Origin: Cryphonectria parasitica EP155
Lineage: Eukaryota; Ascomycota; Sordariomycetes; Diaporthales; Cryphonectriaceae
DNA: 64,000 bases
Reading direction: 5' to 3'
NCBI RefSeq assembly: GCF_011745365.1
Contig: NW_024468917.1
Coordinates: forward strand, 2,475,501-2,539,500
Shown piece by piece: positions 26,093 to 38,701 of this stretch (the stretch's first letter is position 1; each line of letters opens with the position of its first letter). Under the pieces are notes generated by a model. It did no database searches, was not told where the DNA came from, and was given only the letters and a program-made list of their open reading frames with translations. The position numbers and the translations under genes are program-made.

Positions 26093-26109
26093 ATATATAT
26101 ATATATATA
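26093..26109. repeat. (AT)n tract
   Basis: Short AT dinucleotide run in the gene-poor region, bordered by TAATTAA. It marks a local AT-rich step inside the 8-kb gap. Confidence 0.85.
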
Positions 26110-28958
26110 AACAAATCACTTTCTTGCTACGGATACGAGACCGTCCTATTGGTCCCATGTGAGAGGATCTCTAGCGGGTTAATATCAACCTGGTTTTTTC
26201 GTTTTCTACTTTCAGATTCTTCCTTTCCTCTCCCTGCAGATACCTGAACAATAGTGACTGGAAGTGAGTCGGGTTCTCTTCGTCTTCAGATCCAGGAGCG
26301 CACTGCATTGTTAGCAACTACTGCTGGCCGTGTCTAGGGTACAGGAAGACCCTGACCATGGTGGCTCGTTTGTAATCCCGCTCATCCTACTCATGCGGCT
26401 GCAGCCTCACCGTGGCGAGCTGCTCGCGAGTGTGCTTCCTCCTGGGCCCGCCATTCTGGAATGCTTCCTGAGCCCCTTCCTTCTTTAGACAAGGGGCAAG
26501 GAATGCGAATCCGCTCTTTCCCTCCCAAAAGGGCTTGTCTGGTAATAGATGCTGAGGTAAGGGGCCAGGCTGACGGGGCCCGTTGATGGGACCACATCCT
26601 TCTTAAAAGACTGGCTGTATATAGACTGCTTGAGAGCCGAAAGTGTGGCGTTGGACCTTTGTTTTCGTTAGATTGCTTTTATTTGGCAAGCTCTTCGCAG
26701 TCACTATCATCAGACTGCCGAGAGAGAAGAGAGGTGGCGTCCAGACGTCGCGAGTTGAGAGGCCTCTAGGTACAGGGACAAAGAGCGTCATGGACGGTCC
26801 GGCCTGGCCACACGGGGCCGGCACACTGTACACCGTGCTAGCTCTGCCAGGCAGTATAAGAGATGGGCCAAGCGGGGACACAATAGGAAGATACTCGACG
26901 CTATCTTGCCGTATGTATGCCAGTCCTATGACCCTGGCCATGCTTCCCTCGACTTGTCTGGTCTATTCCTAGGTGGTGGCCACTGCTACCGCTTGTCCCA
27001 TTCATCAGTGGTTCGTCCCAAGACGTAGCGACGTGAAGCACAAATACCCTTCTCGTGCAGGGTTACGTTTCGCCGACCTCATGATTGCACTCGATTCAAG
27101 GTCTCCATGTCTGGTCTTCCAAACTGTGCCCTTGAGGCATACCTCGATGAGCTATAGGCTATAATCTTTTCGGGGGCATGTGAGCGTTTGGCTAGCCCGC
27201 CATTGAGCCCCGCCACGCCAGGACTGCTTTCCCGGGACGCCATCTGATGATATGATGAAGGGTAGAGTATCAACGAGGAGATGCCGCCGTCATAGTTATG
27301 GGAGTTGGAACAGTGGAAGGAGGTTCCATATTCAAAGAGAAGCCTAGAAACCCGTTGGGGCATCCTCGGACAAGGAAGGGCTATCTGCCAAACGACGAAT
27401 CCTGTCCACCAGTTGGTTGAGAGCAACAGCCGATGCGAGGATTCCGGTCACCACGCTCGCTCGCACGGTAAGCCTCCGGTAAGCCTCCAAGATAGAAAGC
27501 AGCTGTTCGTCTCATAGAATTTGACATCGCTGTGCGGATAAAATTTCCAGCACTGATTCTGGCACCCCAATGTCTTGTTTGCTGGCCCCTTGGCGACGCA
27601 GATAGGGAGGCAAGTCCCGACCTTGAATGTCGCATCGGACCTGTATTTCAGATGATGCCTGAAATGGTGGCCATAGAAGCCAACCAGCCCAGCGCGAGCA
27701 CATCTTTGCGCAAGCAGCCAGAATCCTCGATGATCCTCAAGTGACATTTGCCAGTCAGCGCAGAGCCTCTCACAACCGGCTGTCAGTATGTGACTAACGA
27801 AACTTTCCGTATGATTGTGAGATTCTCGAGTAGGAAGGCAGCCAAGATTATTTCGAGTCGTCTTTGGGACTTAATGAGAGACAAGAGCATCCTGCCCACT
27901 TCTTCCTAAGCTCCTCGTGCAGCACCTCACTCGTGAGGTCTCAAGACTGCCGGCAACCGATGTCGAATACTGGGAGATCATAGCACAGCTGTTCGCACCG
28001 ACTGAAGTTCGTTCTCGACATGACTTACAGACGTGCAAACTTTCGTGTGTTGCTGCACGGTGGCCGAGCGAGGAGGCGAGCCCATACCGTGGCAAGAAAT
28101 GCCGGTTCATATTTGCTTTCTGAAGATGATCGAACGAGCAACCTGCCTCACAACAGAACCTTGAAGAGAAATAGTATCGAATGCAACGAGTTGGGCAGGA
28201 AGGTTTCCCACGACTGTTGGGCCTCCAGTGACACTTGCCACGGGCGCGAGGATGGTCGTCGCTGTAAAATGAATGACAAGTCGGAACTACGTGTTTCCCA
28301 TGTCCTCAGTCAATCCATTACCATAATAGGAGGCCATTCCGGAGCTGCCGAAACAATGAGGCTCGTGTGAGGAATATTCTCACTATCATCAAAGATCTAG
28401 TTCCTCTCGCCAGGCTTCATTTTCAAATATTTGCCATTTCTCCCATTTGATGAAATTGGGTATAGGCGCTGGCAGATGACGTGTGGGTGGCTATACGAGG
28501 CCGTGCCGAGCCACGAAATTGGCTCGTGTTGCTATTTTTAAATTTTCGAGGACGCTTGAGTGGTCAAAAGGCGTGTGCACGTTTTTGTGCCGCCCTCGCG
28601 CTAGGGAAGAAAAGCCTTGCGGGAACTCTTTGTGATCGGCGCTCTAGCGTGGCTCTCATCGCGTGTCCCGTCCCGTCCCTCATTGTTGAAGGACAATGCA
28701 CATGATTTTCCGCGGGTAGGCGGGTAACGTAGTAGCGGTAGTATTAGTAGTGAGAGCGGCTGGTGACCATCTGGGAGCGCAGTGGACTGTCGGTCATGTT
28801 CCACGGCAGGTGGCCACGGGGCGCAGCCGTGGAGGGCGGGCTTGTGTATCCTTCTCCTTTCAGCTGTCAGCAGTGTCAGGAGGAATTCGGACAGTGGCCA
28901 TAGACACGGCACGACTGGTGCCAGCGCGAAGGCGGTGAAAGCCGTACATACTATGTTA

Positions 28959-28996
28959 GTGTGTGTGTATTTGTGTGTGTGTGTGTGTGTGTGTGT
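28959..28996. repeat. (GT)n microsatellite
   Basis: GT dinucleotide run interrupted once by TATTT, in noncoding DNA about 1.7 kb upstream of the chitin synthase start. Confidence 0.9.
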
Positions 28997-30004
28997 TCAT
29001 ACATAGTAGAGGTGTGCGCGTGGTGGGGCCTGCGGGAGGACAAGGGCTGTTTCAGAAGGGCGAGGGGCCTGCAATCCTGTCTTGAGCTTCTTGCTCATGG
29101 ACCCTTGCGTTCGCAGCGAAGGGGGGAAAACTTCTGGAACGAGATTGATTGGCGAACGGGCCATCGGCAATCCCCAGAATCTTAACTGGCCCCAGTTGGG
29201 ATCTGCGGGAATAGGGGATGGCCATCTTGGGTGAACGGGCCTCCATATCTCGCTGGCCGGTGATGAATGGATGGTATGATGGTGCCACCTGTGGCCAATG
29301 GAGCCCTTGTTCAGGTAAATCAGAGAGCCAAGATGCTCAAACGTTCCGTTCCGTTCATAGGCCAGCCAGCAGACATGGCAGGAGGCATTCGTCCAGCCAA
29401 GTCTTGCTGTATGGCATGCCCTCGATGTGGCTCTGCCTTGTATTAGGTAGATGTCTCGCTGGAGTGGCCTGTCCTGTCAAAAGTAGGTTATGTCGAGAAA
29501 AGTAAGGTTAGTGTTGTGTTTGTAGTGACGTCGTTTAGAGCTTGTAACCTTGGAATTTGAGTGAGCTACAGCAGGTGTGTGTTTCCCCCTGTGACCCTAC
29601 CGTAGCATCCTCATGCGTGAGCACGGATTTTGACTTTTGTCGTTGCCTTGTCTGTGCCCTGCCGTGAGATCATGACTTCCTGCCTTGACAAGAAGCGGTA
29701 GTGAGTAAGAAATCATGGACTGGTAAGCATCGATGAGATGCCATGGTAAACCAATGCCTGTACTGTGGTAGGACAGCTGAACGATTGCTTTGCCGTTCAC
29801 TGCCCCCGTTAGGCCCGTGCAAAGTCGAGCTTCTAAAACTTACCAGTGCTGCGGGTTCAACGTCTTCCTGGTGGATCCCCTACTGCCCACTGGTCACTAA
29901 AATACAGGCTGGGGACAGTTTGGGGGGGGGGAGGGGATGAGTGACAACTCGACAACCTAACCTTACTGCGGCTAAGCCACAGTGACAACCCCTGTACCGC
30001 CAGG

Positions 30005-30200
30005 TAGGTTATCCTTTTTTTTTATGCGGACCTCCTTTTTTTTCCTGTCTTCCCTTTCATCCTTCCCTCAGCTTTTCTATACTAGGACTGGGCCCCCATC
30101 CCGTATCATCTTCGTCTCTTCTACTTTCGAGATTTTTTTTCCCTCTCTCAACTTGCTTTGGCCTCACGTCTTTTCTGTTCACAGCACAGGGTTTGACTTC
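30005..30200 (+). promoter_or_regulatory. Pyrimidine-rich leader/promoter of the chitin synthase gene
   Basis: Several T- and CT-rich blocks cluster 450-640 bp upstream of the ATG at 30649. Such tracts are common just upstream of transcription starts in filamentous fungi. The assignment is positional inference; no TATA box is evident. Confidence 0.35.
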
Positions 30201-30648
30201 TGCTCGCGTGACGGAATTGCCGGTGTGGGCTCGCATTCACACCAGCCGCTCGTTGCTTTTCCTTGAAGGCTGACCTCTACACGGCCGAGTCAGGATTAAC
30301 CTTGTACTTGAATCTACGCGACTGCGGTGTGGATCAGCAACTACTCCCTACGCTACGCCCCAGCCAAGCCCTGAGAGCCAGCGGTTGCCTCCTTTTTCTG
30401 GTCCCCTTCTTCAGCTCTTTGTCCTGTCAGCAAGTAACGGTCGGAGTCTCTTTCTTGGTCTCCGCCTTTGCCCTCGCGACAGTCTCCTCCATCCAACCTT
30501 CTTCTCTCCGACTTTTGAGCACACAACTCCTCCAAGGCACAACCTGCTCCCACCTCGAGCAGGACGCACCCATCCGCCCCCTCCAACCTACCTCATCATA
30601 TAGGCAGTCGAGAATCGGCGCTACGTCACTCACAACCAACAGGCCAAC

Positions 30649-33604
30649 ATGGCTTACAACGGTGGAGGAGATGATGGTTACGAGCATCATCAGATGCATG
30701 ATTATAACTCGGAGCACCAGCACCCTACAGGCGTAAGTTGTCCTTTTCTTCTTCTTCTCTTTCTTCTCTCCTCTATTTTTTCTTTACAAAAAACCACCCA
30801 ATCTTGTACTCCGTGTGCAATTGGAAGTTCCTCATGACGGAGGGTCTGGCGGCTAACACAATATTTTGTGCAATATAGTACCACATGCCTCCAAACCAAG
30901 AGAACGATGACGAGGTGCAGCGCTCGCTCCTCAGCGCTGGACAGACGCAGGCTCGTCCCGTCTCAGCCTACAGTCTGACCGAGTCTTATGCCGCAAACCC
31001 TTCAGTCACTGTGCCTGGGAGCGGCCTTGGGGAGTACAACAATGAGTACGCAGCTTCTGGCTACCCGCCCCAGGGTCTTGGAGCCCCTGGCTTCCCGGGT
31101 GATATCGAGCGTCCTGCTTCCACCGTCGGTGGTGAGGAGGGCTGGGCTGCTCGTCAGGGTGGCGGCGGCGGCCTGGGCCGCTCCAAGACCAGAAGGGTCA
31201 AGCTGCAGAAGGGTCACCAGGGTGGTGTCCTCAGTCTTGACTATCCCGTCCCCAGTGCTATCAAGAATGCCGTGCAGGCCAAGTATCGCGATGCCGAGGG
31301 AGGCAGCGAGGAGTTCACCAAGATGCGCTACACGGCCGCAACATGCGACCCGAACGACTTCACACTCAAGAACGGTTACGACCTGCGGCCTCGCATGTAC
31401 AACCGCCACACCGAGCTCCTTATTGCCATCACCTACTACAACGAGGACAAGGTTCTCATGGCGAGAACCCTTCACGGTGTCATGCAGAACATCCGGGATA
31501 TTGTGAACCTCAAGAAGTCCACCTTCTGGAACAAGGGCGGTCCGGCCTGGCAGAAGATCGTCGTGTGCATGGTGTTCGACGGTATCGAGAAGACCGACAA
31601 AGATGTCCTCGATGTCCTTGCCACCGTCGGTGTTTACCAAGATGGTGTCGTCAAGAAGGCCGTCGGTGACCAGGAGACAGTGGCACACATTTTCGAGTAC
31701 ACGACTCAGCTTTCCGTGACGCCCAGCCAGCAGCTCATCCGACCCCTGGACGACAGCCCCCAGACCCTCCCCCCGGTCCAGATGATCTTCTGTGTCAAGC
31801 AGAAGAACAGCAAGAAGATCAACTCTCACCGTTGGCTCTTCAACGCTTTTGGCCGTATCCTGAACCCCGAGGTCTGCATCCTGATCGACGCCGGCACCAA
31901 GCCCAGCCCCAGGTCGCTCCTTGCCCTGTGGGAGGGTTTCTACAACGACAAGGACCTCGGCGGTGCCTGTGGTGAGATTCATGCTATGCTTGGAAAGGGC
32001 GGAAAGAAGCTCCTGAACCCTCTCGTTGCTGTCCAGAACTTCGAGTACAAGATCTCCAACATCCTAGACAAGCCCCTGGAGAGCGCCTTCGGCTATGTTA
32101 GTGTCTTGCCCGGTGCCTTCTCCGCCTACCGCTTCCGTGCGATTATGGGCCGCCCGCTGGAGCAGTACTTCCACGGTGACCACACCCTTTCCGCAAAGCT
32201 GGGCAAGAAGGGTATCGACGGCATGAACATCTTCAAGAAGAACATGTTCTTGGCCGAGGATCGTATCCTCTGTTTCGAGCTGGTCGCTAAGGCTGGCCAG
32301 AAGTGGCATCTCACCTATATCAAGGCGGCCAAGGGCGAGACGGATGTTCCCGAGGGTGCTCCCGAGTTTATCTCGCAGCGTCGAAGATGGCTCAACGGCT
32401 CGTTCGCCGCCAGTTTGTACTCCACGATGCACTTTGCTCGGTTCTACAAGTCTGGTCACAACATCATCCGCATGTTCTTCTTCCACGTCCAGCTCCTCTA
32501 CAACACCGCCCAGCTCATCTTCTCCTGGATTTCGCTCGCTTCTTACTGGCTCACCACCTCCGTCATCTTGGATCTCGTCGGCGACCCGCAGGACTCTGGG
32601 GAGAGCTCTACAATGGTGGGCTTTCCCTTCGGCAACACTGTTACCCCCAAGTTCAACGCTGCGATCAAGTACATCTACTTGGCATTCGTCATCCTGCAAT
32701 TCATCCTGGCCCTGGGTAACAGGCCGAAGGGCTCCAAGTACACATACATCACCTCCTTCTGTGTCTTCGCCCTGGTCCAGTTCTACATCCTCATCGACTC
32801 TGTGTATCTGATCTACCGGGCTTTCCACCAAGGTCTTGGCATCCACACGGATAGCGCTGCCGCCTTCCTCAAGAGCTTGTTTGGTGGTGGCAACACGGGT
32901 GGTGTCCTGCTCCTGACCATTTTCACCATCTACGGTATCTACTATATTGCCTCCTTTATGTATCTCGACCCTTGGCACATGTTCCACTCTTATCCCTTCT
33001 ATCTGTTGCTCATGTCGACGTACATCAACATCCTCATGGTCTACGCCTTCAACAACTGGCACGATGTGTCCTGGGGTACCAAGGGTTCCGACGCCAGCGA
33101 GAAGATCCCGGCTGCCAAAGTCATCAAGGACGAGAAGAGCGCAGAAGAGGCCGTGGTGGAGATCGAGGACGAAAAGCCCCAGGAGGACGTCGACACCCAG
33201 TTTGAGCAGACTGTCAGGCGCGCCCTTACCCCCTACAAGGAGGTTGTCGAGGAGGACGAGGCCGATGTTCAGGACTCTTACAAGTCTTTCCGAACGGGTC
33301 TGGTCGTGGCATGGCTTTTCACCAACTGCTTCCTGGCTGTTGGCATTACGAGCTCCAACTTCAACGGTGGTTTCAGTACCGTAAGTGTAACTTTCCAATC
33401 GCTCGCCCACCCTCCTCCCTCTCCCCATTATTCCTTGGAGACGTGACTAACATGCGTCCCATATAGAACACCGTGCAAAACCGACAGGCTATGTTCTTCG
33501 AGGTTCTGCTGTACTCGACTGCCTTCCTGTCCCTGATCCGCTTCATCGGCTTCTGCTGGTTCCTGGGTAAGACCGGCATCATGTGCTGCTTCGCCAGGCG
33601 GTAA
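30649..33604 (+). CDS. Chitin synthase, class III-like
   Basis: Plasma-membrane family 2 glycosyltransferase that polymerises GlcNAc from UDP-GlcNAc into wall chitin. Exons 30649-30732, 30879-33380 and 33467-33604 give 907 aa. The introns (146 and 86 nt) have GTAAGT donors and CTAAC branch sites. The N-terminus, opening [16 protein letters not shown], is the His/Gly/Tyr-rich form typical of class III (CHS-1/ChsB) enzymes. Catalytic blocks include [11 protein letters not shown], the region with [12 protein letters not shown], the [18 protein letters not shown] segment, and QRRRW at 528-532, the chitin synthase signature. Multiple membrane spans follow from about 555, then an acidic cytoplasmic loop ([14 protein letters not shown]) and a last span before the CCFARR end. 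Class assignment rests on recalled subfamily motifs. Length and phase indicate an intact gene. Confidence 0.93.
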
Positions 33605-34861
33605 TCTGGCGAAATCATGCTTTCAATTTACAGCGGCCTGATCTTCCCGGCGAGAACAAAATTGTCGACATTTTGACTGGTCAAAGTCTCAATTCATTCC
33701 CCGGGCAGCAAGTATCTACTAGTGGCAAGTTATATACTGAGCCCAATACAACCAACGACACTTGGTACAACAGGGTGGACTCGGCAGGCGAGAGCACTAT
33801 TCAGTTTGGTCTAATTTGGCGGAATGTCAGTTGGCACCGTAACGCGCAGGCCCCCCTCCCCCTCAATGTTGAGATCCTGTAACTCTTGGTTTCTGGATTC
33901 TCTGGAGACTTGTCACCATTTTTTGTATTTGCATTCTGGAAAGGGGGTTGGCATCAGAGTTGTTGATCAAGGCAAGACGGATTGGACATATTGGTGGGAG
34001 CGAGAGGATCTGCAAAAGAATTTCATGGCGAATCACGGCGTTTCACGCGCGCGCGAGAGAGAGAGAGATACTGATACTGTTTTCCTGTCCTTTTTCCTTT
34101 TTGAATCTTCAACGTGAAGAACATTGGCCGTCGCATGTCGACTCATATACACTCTTCACAAGGACATAATGTTATATCATTTCTAACCACACGCTTCCAC
34201 CAATACCACTTGGCTTGTCCTACTATATGCTGCTTTTGGCCGTCTCGGAGATGGTAGATGAATGTTCTACTTGCCACGACATCCTTCAGCGTGGCTTGTT
34301 GCTCTTGCTAGGTAAGTGAGAGGAGAGTCGGCAAGTATCAAGGTTGACTGAGGTTTTACCATAATACAAACAGCAGTGTTAAATTCTTGCAAGTATCATG
34401 CAAATTGTTGCTGTAGTATAAACAAGTTTGGTTGGAAAGTAGCCCAGATTTAGGAATTGGTCAGACATGCGTCCCCGACTGTTAAGGCGTTAGTTGATGG
34501 CCAGGCCTTTATCTTATCGCTCGGGGGCCAATAGTGCCTAACAACCCACAGCGTCATACCCAATCTCCCCACTCTACATCCATTTCGAGAGGCACAACAC
34601 ACTCGCTTTTCATCGCTTGTGTCTATTTAGCGTCAGTGTCTCATCAGACGGATTGGTGAGGCTTGGTCCCTTCACCAAACATCGCCATTTCAAAAGCCCC
34701 CCTCCTCTTCCGTCTCTCTATTACCTCGCCGACCCCGCACCCCCTGTCTCGACACTGCAAACACCGCCACCGTTCGGCACTCCTCGCAACACACGCGCCT
34801 ACCTCCCCCAGCCATTTTCTTCTTCGCCCTTGGGTTGTGACGACACCCACCCGCCGTCAAG
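33605..34861. other. Intergenic region chitin synthase to UBC12
   Basis: 1.26 kb containing the chitin synthase 3' UTR, then the UBC12 promoter with CT/CCCT-rich sequence at about 34690-34830. A short GA run lies at about 34050-34070. No gene is supported. Confidence 0.65.
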
Positions 34862-35413
34862 ATGCTAAAGATCTGGTCCATGAAAAAGGAACAACAAAAG
34901 GCCGACCAGGCTGATGTTGCGACTGGCAAGAAGAAGAAGGTGACTGCAGCGCAGCTCCGCGTGCAGAAGGACCTCGACGAGCTCAGCCTGCCCTCGACCA
35001 TGAAGACCGAATTTCCCGACCCCGACAATATCCTGCACTTTGTGCTGACGATCGAGCCTGACGAGGGCATGTACAAGGGCGGTTGCTTCACGTTCAACTT
35101 CGACGTGGGCCAGAACTTCCCCCACGAGCCGCCCAAGGTGCTGTGCAATGAGAAGATCTACCATCCCAACATCGACCTGGAGGGCAAGGTGTGCCTGAAC
35201 ATCCTACGGGAGGACTGGAAGCCGGTGCTCAACCTCAACGCCGTTATCGTGGGGCTGCAGTTCCTGTTCCTAGAGCCCAACGCGAGCGACCCGCTCAACA
35301 AGGATGCTGCGGATGACCTGAGGAACAACAGGGAAGGGTTCAAGCGGAACGTCAAGACGAGTATGGCCGGTGGGAACGTGAGAGGTGAGTCCTTTTACCG
35401 GGTTCTGAAATAG
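34862..35413 (+). CDS. ubc12: NEDD8-conjugating enzyme Ubc12
   Basis: E2 enzyme that transfers NEDD8/Rub1 to cullins, activating SCF-type ubiquitin ligases. Single exon, 183 aa, the usual length for the family. The N-terminus, opening MLKIWSMKKEQQK, is the extension that docks on the NEDD8 E1. The UBC fold follows, with FPDPDNILHF, the HPNI motif and active-site Cys111 in GKVCLNILREDW; human UBC12 also uses Cys111. The end AGGNVRGESFYRVLK is family-like, so a GT inside this segment is not a splice donor. The start ATG at 34862 directly opens conserved sequence. Intact. Confidence 0.95.
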   Translation: MLKIWSMKKEQQKADQADVATGKKKKVTAAQLRVQKDLDELSLPSTMKTEFPDPDNILHFVLTIEPDEGMYKGGCFTFNFDVGQNFPHEPPKVLCNEKIYHPNIDLEGKVCLNILREDWKPVLNLNAVIVGLQFLFLEPNASDPLNKDAADDLRNNREGFKRNVKTSMAGGNVRGESFYRVLK

Positions 35414-36412
35414 GACAGAAGGGCCAAGAGGACGGTTTTGAAGTAAAGATCCCCCAGAGTCGACATAGCCGCCTCCATTCCTGGGACCAACCGCCTGTAC
35501 ACACACCCAGGGACGGCGAGGCGAACAACATAGCAAGGAGGAGGTGGAGAAGGAGGAGGAGGAGGTTACATGGAGATGGAGGACAGATTCATCGAAGAGA
35601 AGATCGGAATAGAGGTTGGACAATGGCGAGGGGCCGGTGGACATGCTGATTGATATAGCGAGGCACCTCGTGAGCGTTCGTCCAGACGTTCAACACAAAA
35701 CATAGACAAGACGTGGGCAACAAAAAGGGCGGACATGATGACTTTACGAGCGTTTCATGTAGATTTCTCTCCTGATGCAGAGACCTACAGCATTTGGAAT
35801 TATCTACAACACCCCCATACTTTCTCTTCTGGTACACCTTTACTATCGTGATGCTCGCCCGGCAAAAAGCCCTGACCTAGAAAACGGTGACTGACTTTTT
35901 CCTTCACCTTTCTTCCGCCCTTCCTTCCTGGGACACATGTTGTACTACTGTGTAATATTATGTAGCATATACTATGGTAGAAAAGAGAAAAGAGGTTGGT
36001 TGCACAGCACTGTGGGGAAGGGCGCCCGTTGAGAGGCACAACAGAGGTCCTACAACAGAGTTTGTGTACTGGCTGAGTGGTGGACCCCTGAATTCCAATC
36101 CAGACCAGCATGCAAAACCCTGCCGCCGGCAGCCACCCCACAAAACCCATTCTACTACTATGGTACTAGCCACACTAGGCCCACCGCCTGAGCGCCGATT
36201 TTCGCTGACCTTTTTCGAGGTCGAAAATTTTGGTGGAACACCATTCGGCGAGCCGACCGGAGCTCTCGAGCTACCTGGTAATAATATTCCTGCTGCGACC
36301 CAGGACGTCCACAACACTTTCTCCCGTTTCTTGTTGTCACCGTCTGTTTCTCTCTGTACACCCCCCCAAATTCAAATCCCCCCTCCAATTCCCCTCCCTC
36401 CCCATCCACAAG
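35414..36412. other. Intergenic region UBC12 to ILV5
   Basis: 1 kb with a GAGGAG-rich tract near 35538-35565 and TACTATGG motifs at about 35966 and 36156. A CCCCT-rich stretch (36360-36405) sits directly before the ILV5 start. A D-arm-like string near 36070 does not fold as a tRNA. Confidence 0.6.
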
Positions 36413-37931
36413 ATGTCTGCCAGAGGTTTCTCCAACGCCGTGCGGCCCGTGGCCCGCCAATTGACAAAGTCTGCCGTCCAGAGGCGCACCTTCGTCTCTG
36501 CCCTCGGCGCCGCGACCAGAGCCACTGCTGCTGTCGCTCGTCCTGTTCTCGCCGGCCCCATGCAACAGCAGACCCGTGGTGTCAAGACCATTGACTTTGC
36601 TGGCACCAAGGAGGTCGTCTATGGTAAGTTCTTTTGCTGAGACGCGCGCACTCAATTGGTCTCCTTGTGGACGCTATGTGCTGACCCCTAACTTTTCTTT
36701 TCTGCGCGCCACAGAGCGTGAGGACTGGCCCAAGGAGAAGCTCCTGGTGAGTCACCCATTCTCCCCTTTCCCTTCAATGACGATGGAGTCCTCCACAAGA
36801 TGGCTGGTGTCGTACAAACTTTGTATGTGTCGTACAAGTCTTACTAATAACCCCCTTTACAGGACTACTTCAAGAACGACACCCTCGCCCTGATCGGCTA
36901 CGGTTCCCAGGGTCACGGTCAGGGTCTTAACCTCCGTGACAACGGCCTGAACGTCATCATTGGTGTGCGAAAGGAGGGCAAGTCGTGGAAGGACGCCGTG
37001 CAGGATGGCTGGGTCCCTGGAAAGAACCTGTTTGAGGTTGACGAGGCCATCTCCAAGGGCACCATCATCATGAACCTGCTCAGCGACGCTGCCCAGTCCG
37101 AGACCTGGCCCCACATCAAGCCCCAGATTACCAAGGGAAAGGTGAGTCATTACGTTCTCTCTCCTGGTCCTTCAGGTCTACTGTGTGTGTGTGTCTCCAA
37201 AGCTGACCATAGACCCTTCCCTTCTTTCTCTACAGACCCTGTACTTCTCCCACGGTTTCTCCCCCGTCTTCAAGGACCGCACCCACGTTGAGGTGCCCAA
37301 GGACGTCGATGTCATCCTTGTGGCCCCCAAGGGCTCTGGCCGTACCGTCCGCTCCCTCTTCCGCGAGGGCCGTGGCATCAATTCGTCCGTTGCTGTCTAC
37401 CAGGACGTGACCGGCAAGGCCGAAGAGAAGGCCATCGCCATGGGTGTGGCCGTGGGCTCTGGATACCTCTACAAGACCACCTTCGAGAAGGAGGTGTACT
37501 CGGATCTGTACGGCGAGCGTGGCTGCCTGATGGGCGGTATCCACGGTATGTTCCTGGCGCAGTACGAGGTGCTGCGTGAGCGCGGCCACAGCCCCTCTGA
37601 GGCCTTTAACGAGACCGTCGAGGAGGCGACGCAGTCCCTGTACCCCCTGATTGGCTCCCACGGCATGGACTGGATGTACGAGGCTTGCTCCACCACCGCC
37701 CGCCGCGGTGCCATCGACTGGACCCCCCGCTTCAAGGATGCCCTGAAGCCCGTCTTCAACTCCCTGTACGACTCTGTCAAGAACGGCGAGGAGACCCAGC
37801 GCTCTCTGGACTACAACGGCCAGAAGGATTACCGTGAGAAGTTCGAGGCCGAGATGGAGGAGATCCGCAGCATGGAGATCTGGAGGGCCGGCAAGGCTGT
37901 CCGATCCCTGCGTCCTGAGAACCAGAAGTAA
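36413..37931 (+). CDS. ILV5: Ketol-acid reductoisomerase, mitochondrial
   Basis: NADPH- and Mg-dependent enzyme of valine, leucine and isoleucine synthesis; converts acetolactate or acetohydroxybutyrate to the dihydroxy acid in mitochondria. Four exons (36413-36623, 36715-36746, 36863-37141, 37236-37931) give 405 aa, normal for fungi. Introns are 91, 116 and 94 nt; exon 2 is only 32 nt. Residues 1 to about 50 form an Arg/Ser/Ala-rich, acid-poor mitochondrial presequence with RRTF. The NADPH motif is LIGYGSQGHGQG (91-102). The C-terminal knotted domain has VYSDLYGERGCLMGG with metal-binding acidic residues, and the MDWMYEACSTTARRGA block. The next same-strand gene may act on the same pathway; see that entry. 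All introns keep phase, so the model is firm. Confidence 0.96.
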
Positions 37932-38701
37932 ACAACTCTGCCTGCTGTCATGAGCAGGTTGGTTGACGGTGTTGGCGGCGATGGTTTTTACAGGAGGGGA
38001 TACTGATTCTGACTAACTGACTGGGTGGGCTATGGCAGATGCAACGGGTCGGGCAGGACAAATGTCTGGCACGTGCAGCTCGAGAAAAGAAAAAAAGATG
38101 GCTAATTGCTTGTTGTTTCTTCTTTTTTCTTTCTTTTGTTATCTACTTGGTTGATACTCGATGATTCTTAGAATCTACGCGCAAGGCTCAAAACGTGAAT
38201 TTGTATACTACGTCCGTCTCCAAAAATGTTGCAGCACGTCGTGTCGTGGTGATCGTCATGTGTTGTGAGCATTGCAGGTTCCTGAAGTTTTTTGCCCTTG
38301 TGGCTTCCGTTATCGGCCCTCCCCTCAGTGCTGCAGTGCGAATGCATCTCGACATCCGCGACTGGCCGCTTCTCAATCTTCAACCCCACGATCTTTAAGC
38401 CGAGTTCTTAGGATTTTTTACTCAATCAGAGGAGTTCTCATCTTATCTGCTACATATCGTCTTAGCTCATGATTATTAGAGCATGTCGCCGATGAGCACG
38501 TCGGCGCCCTGACTAATTCACTTCTTTTGCGATCGCTGTCGTTGCGCGATCGCGTACATTACTTGTCGACCAATTGTGGGACTTGACGGGCAGATACAAT
38601 AATTATCAAGCCTTGTTCAACATACAGGGACACTCCCTTCCTTCCAGATCACCTCCCATCCCCAAAATCTACCCATCAACCGACTCACTCATCCACAAAA
38701 G
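37932..38701. other. Intergenic region ILV5 to PLP enzyme
   Basis: 770 bp. AT-rich 3' flank of ILV5, then the short promoter of the next gene with a C-rich leader (38636-38698) containing CACTCATCCAC. A pair of GCGATCGC-like palindromes lies at about 38528-38552. No gene is seen. Confidence 0.65.

Larger units (their letters stand above)
22626..30648. other. 8-kb gene-poor region
   Basis: The largest gap in the window. From 22626 to about 23700 it probably holds the OPY2 promoter; from about 30000 it is the chitin synthase 5' flank. Between them lie an 11-C run (24451-24461), a 13-G run (24647-24659), an AT tract (26093-26109), a GT tract (28959-28996) and a short GCAGCACG repeat near 25370-25392. 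The part from 26000 to 29500 has near-balanced base composition and many short frames, none recognised; the longest plausible one is reported as a finding. No transposon ends or long repeats were noticed. Confidence 0.5.

Noticed and set aside
36060..36115. tRNA-like string (GGCTGAGTGG followed by a T-arm-like segment)
   Set aside because: No acceptor stem, no proper anticodon arm and the T-loop does not match GTTCRA.
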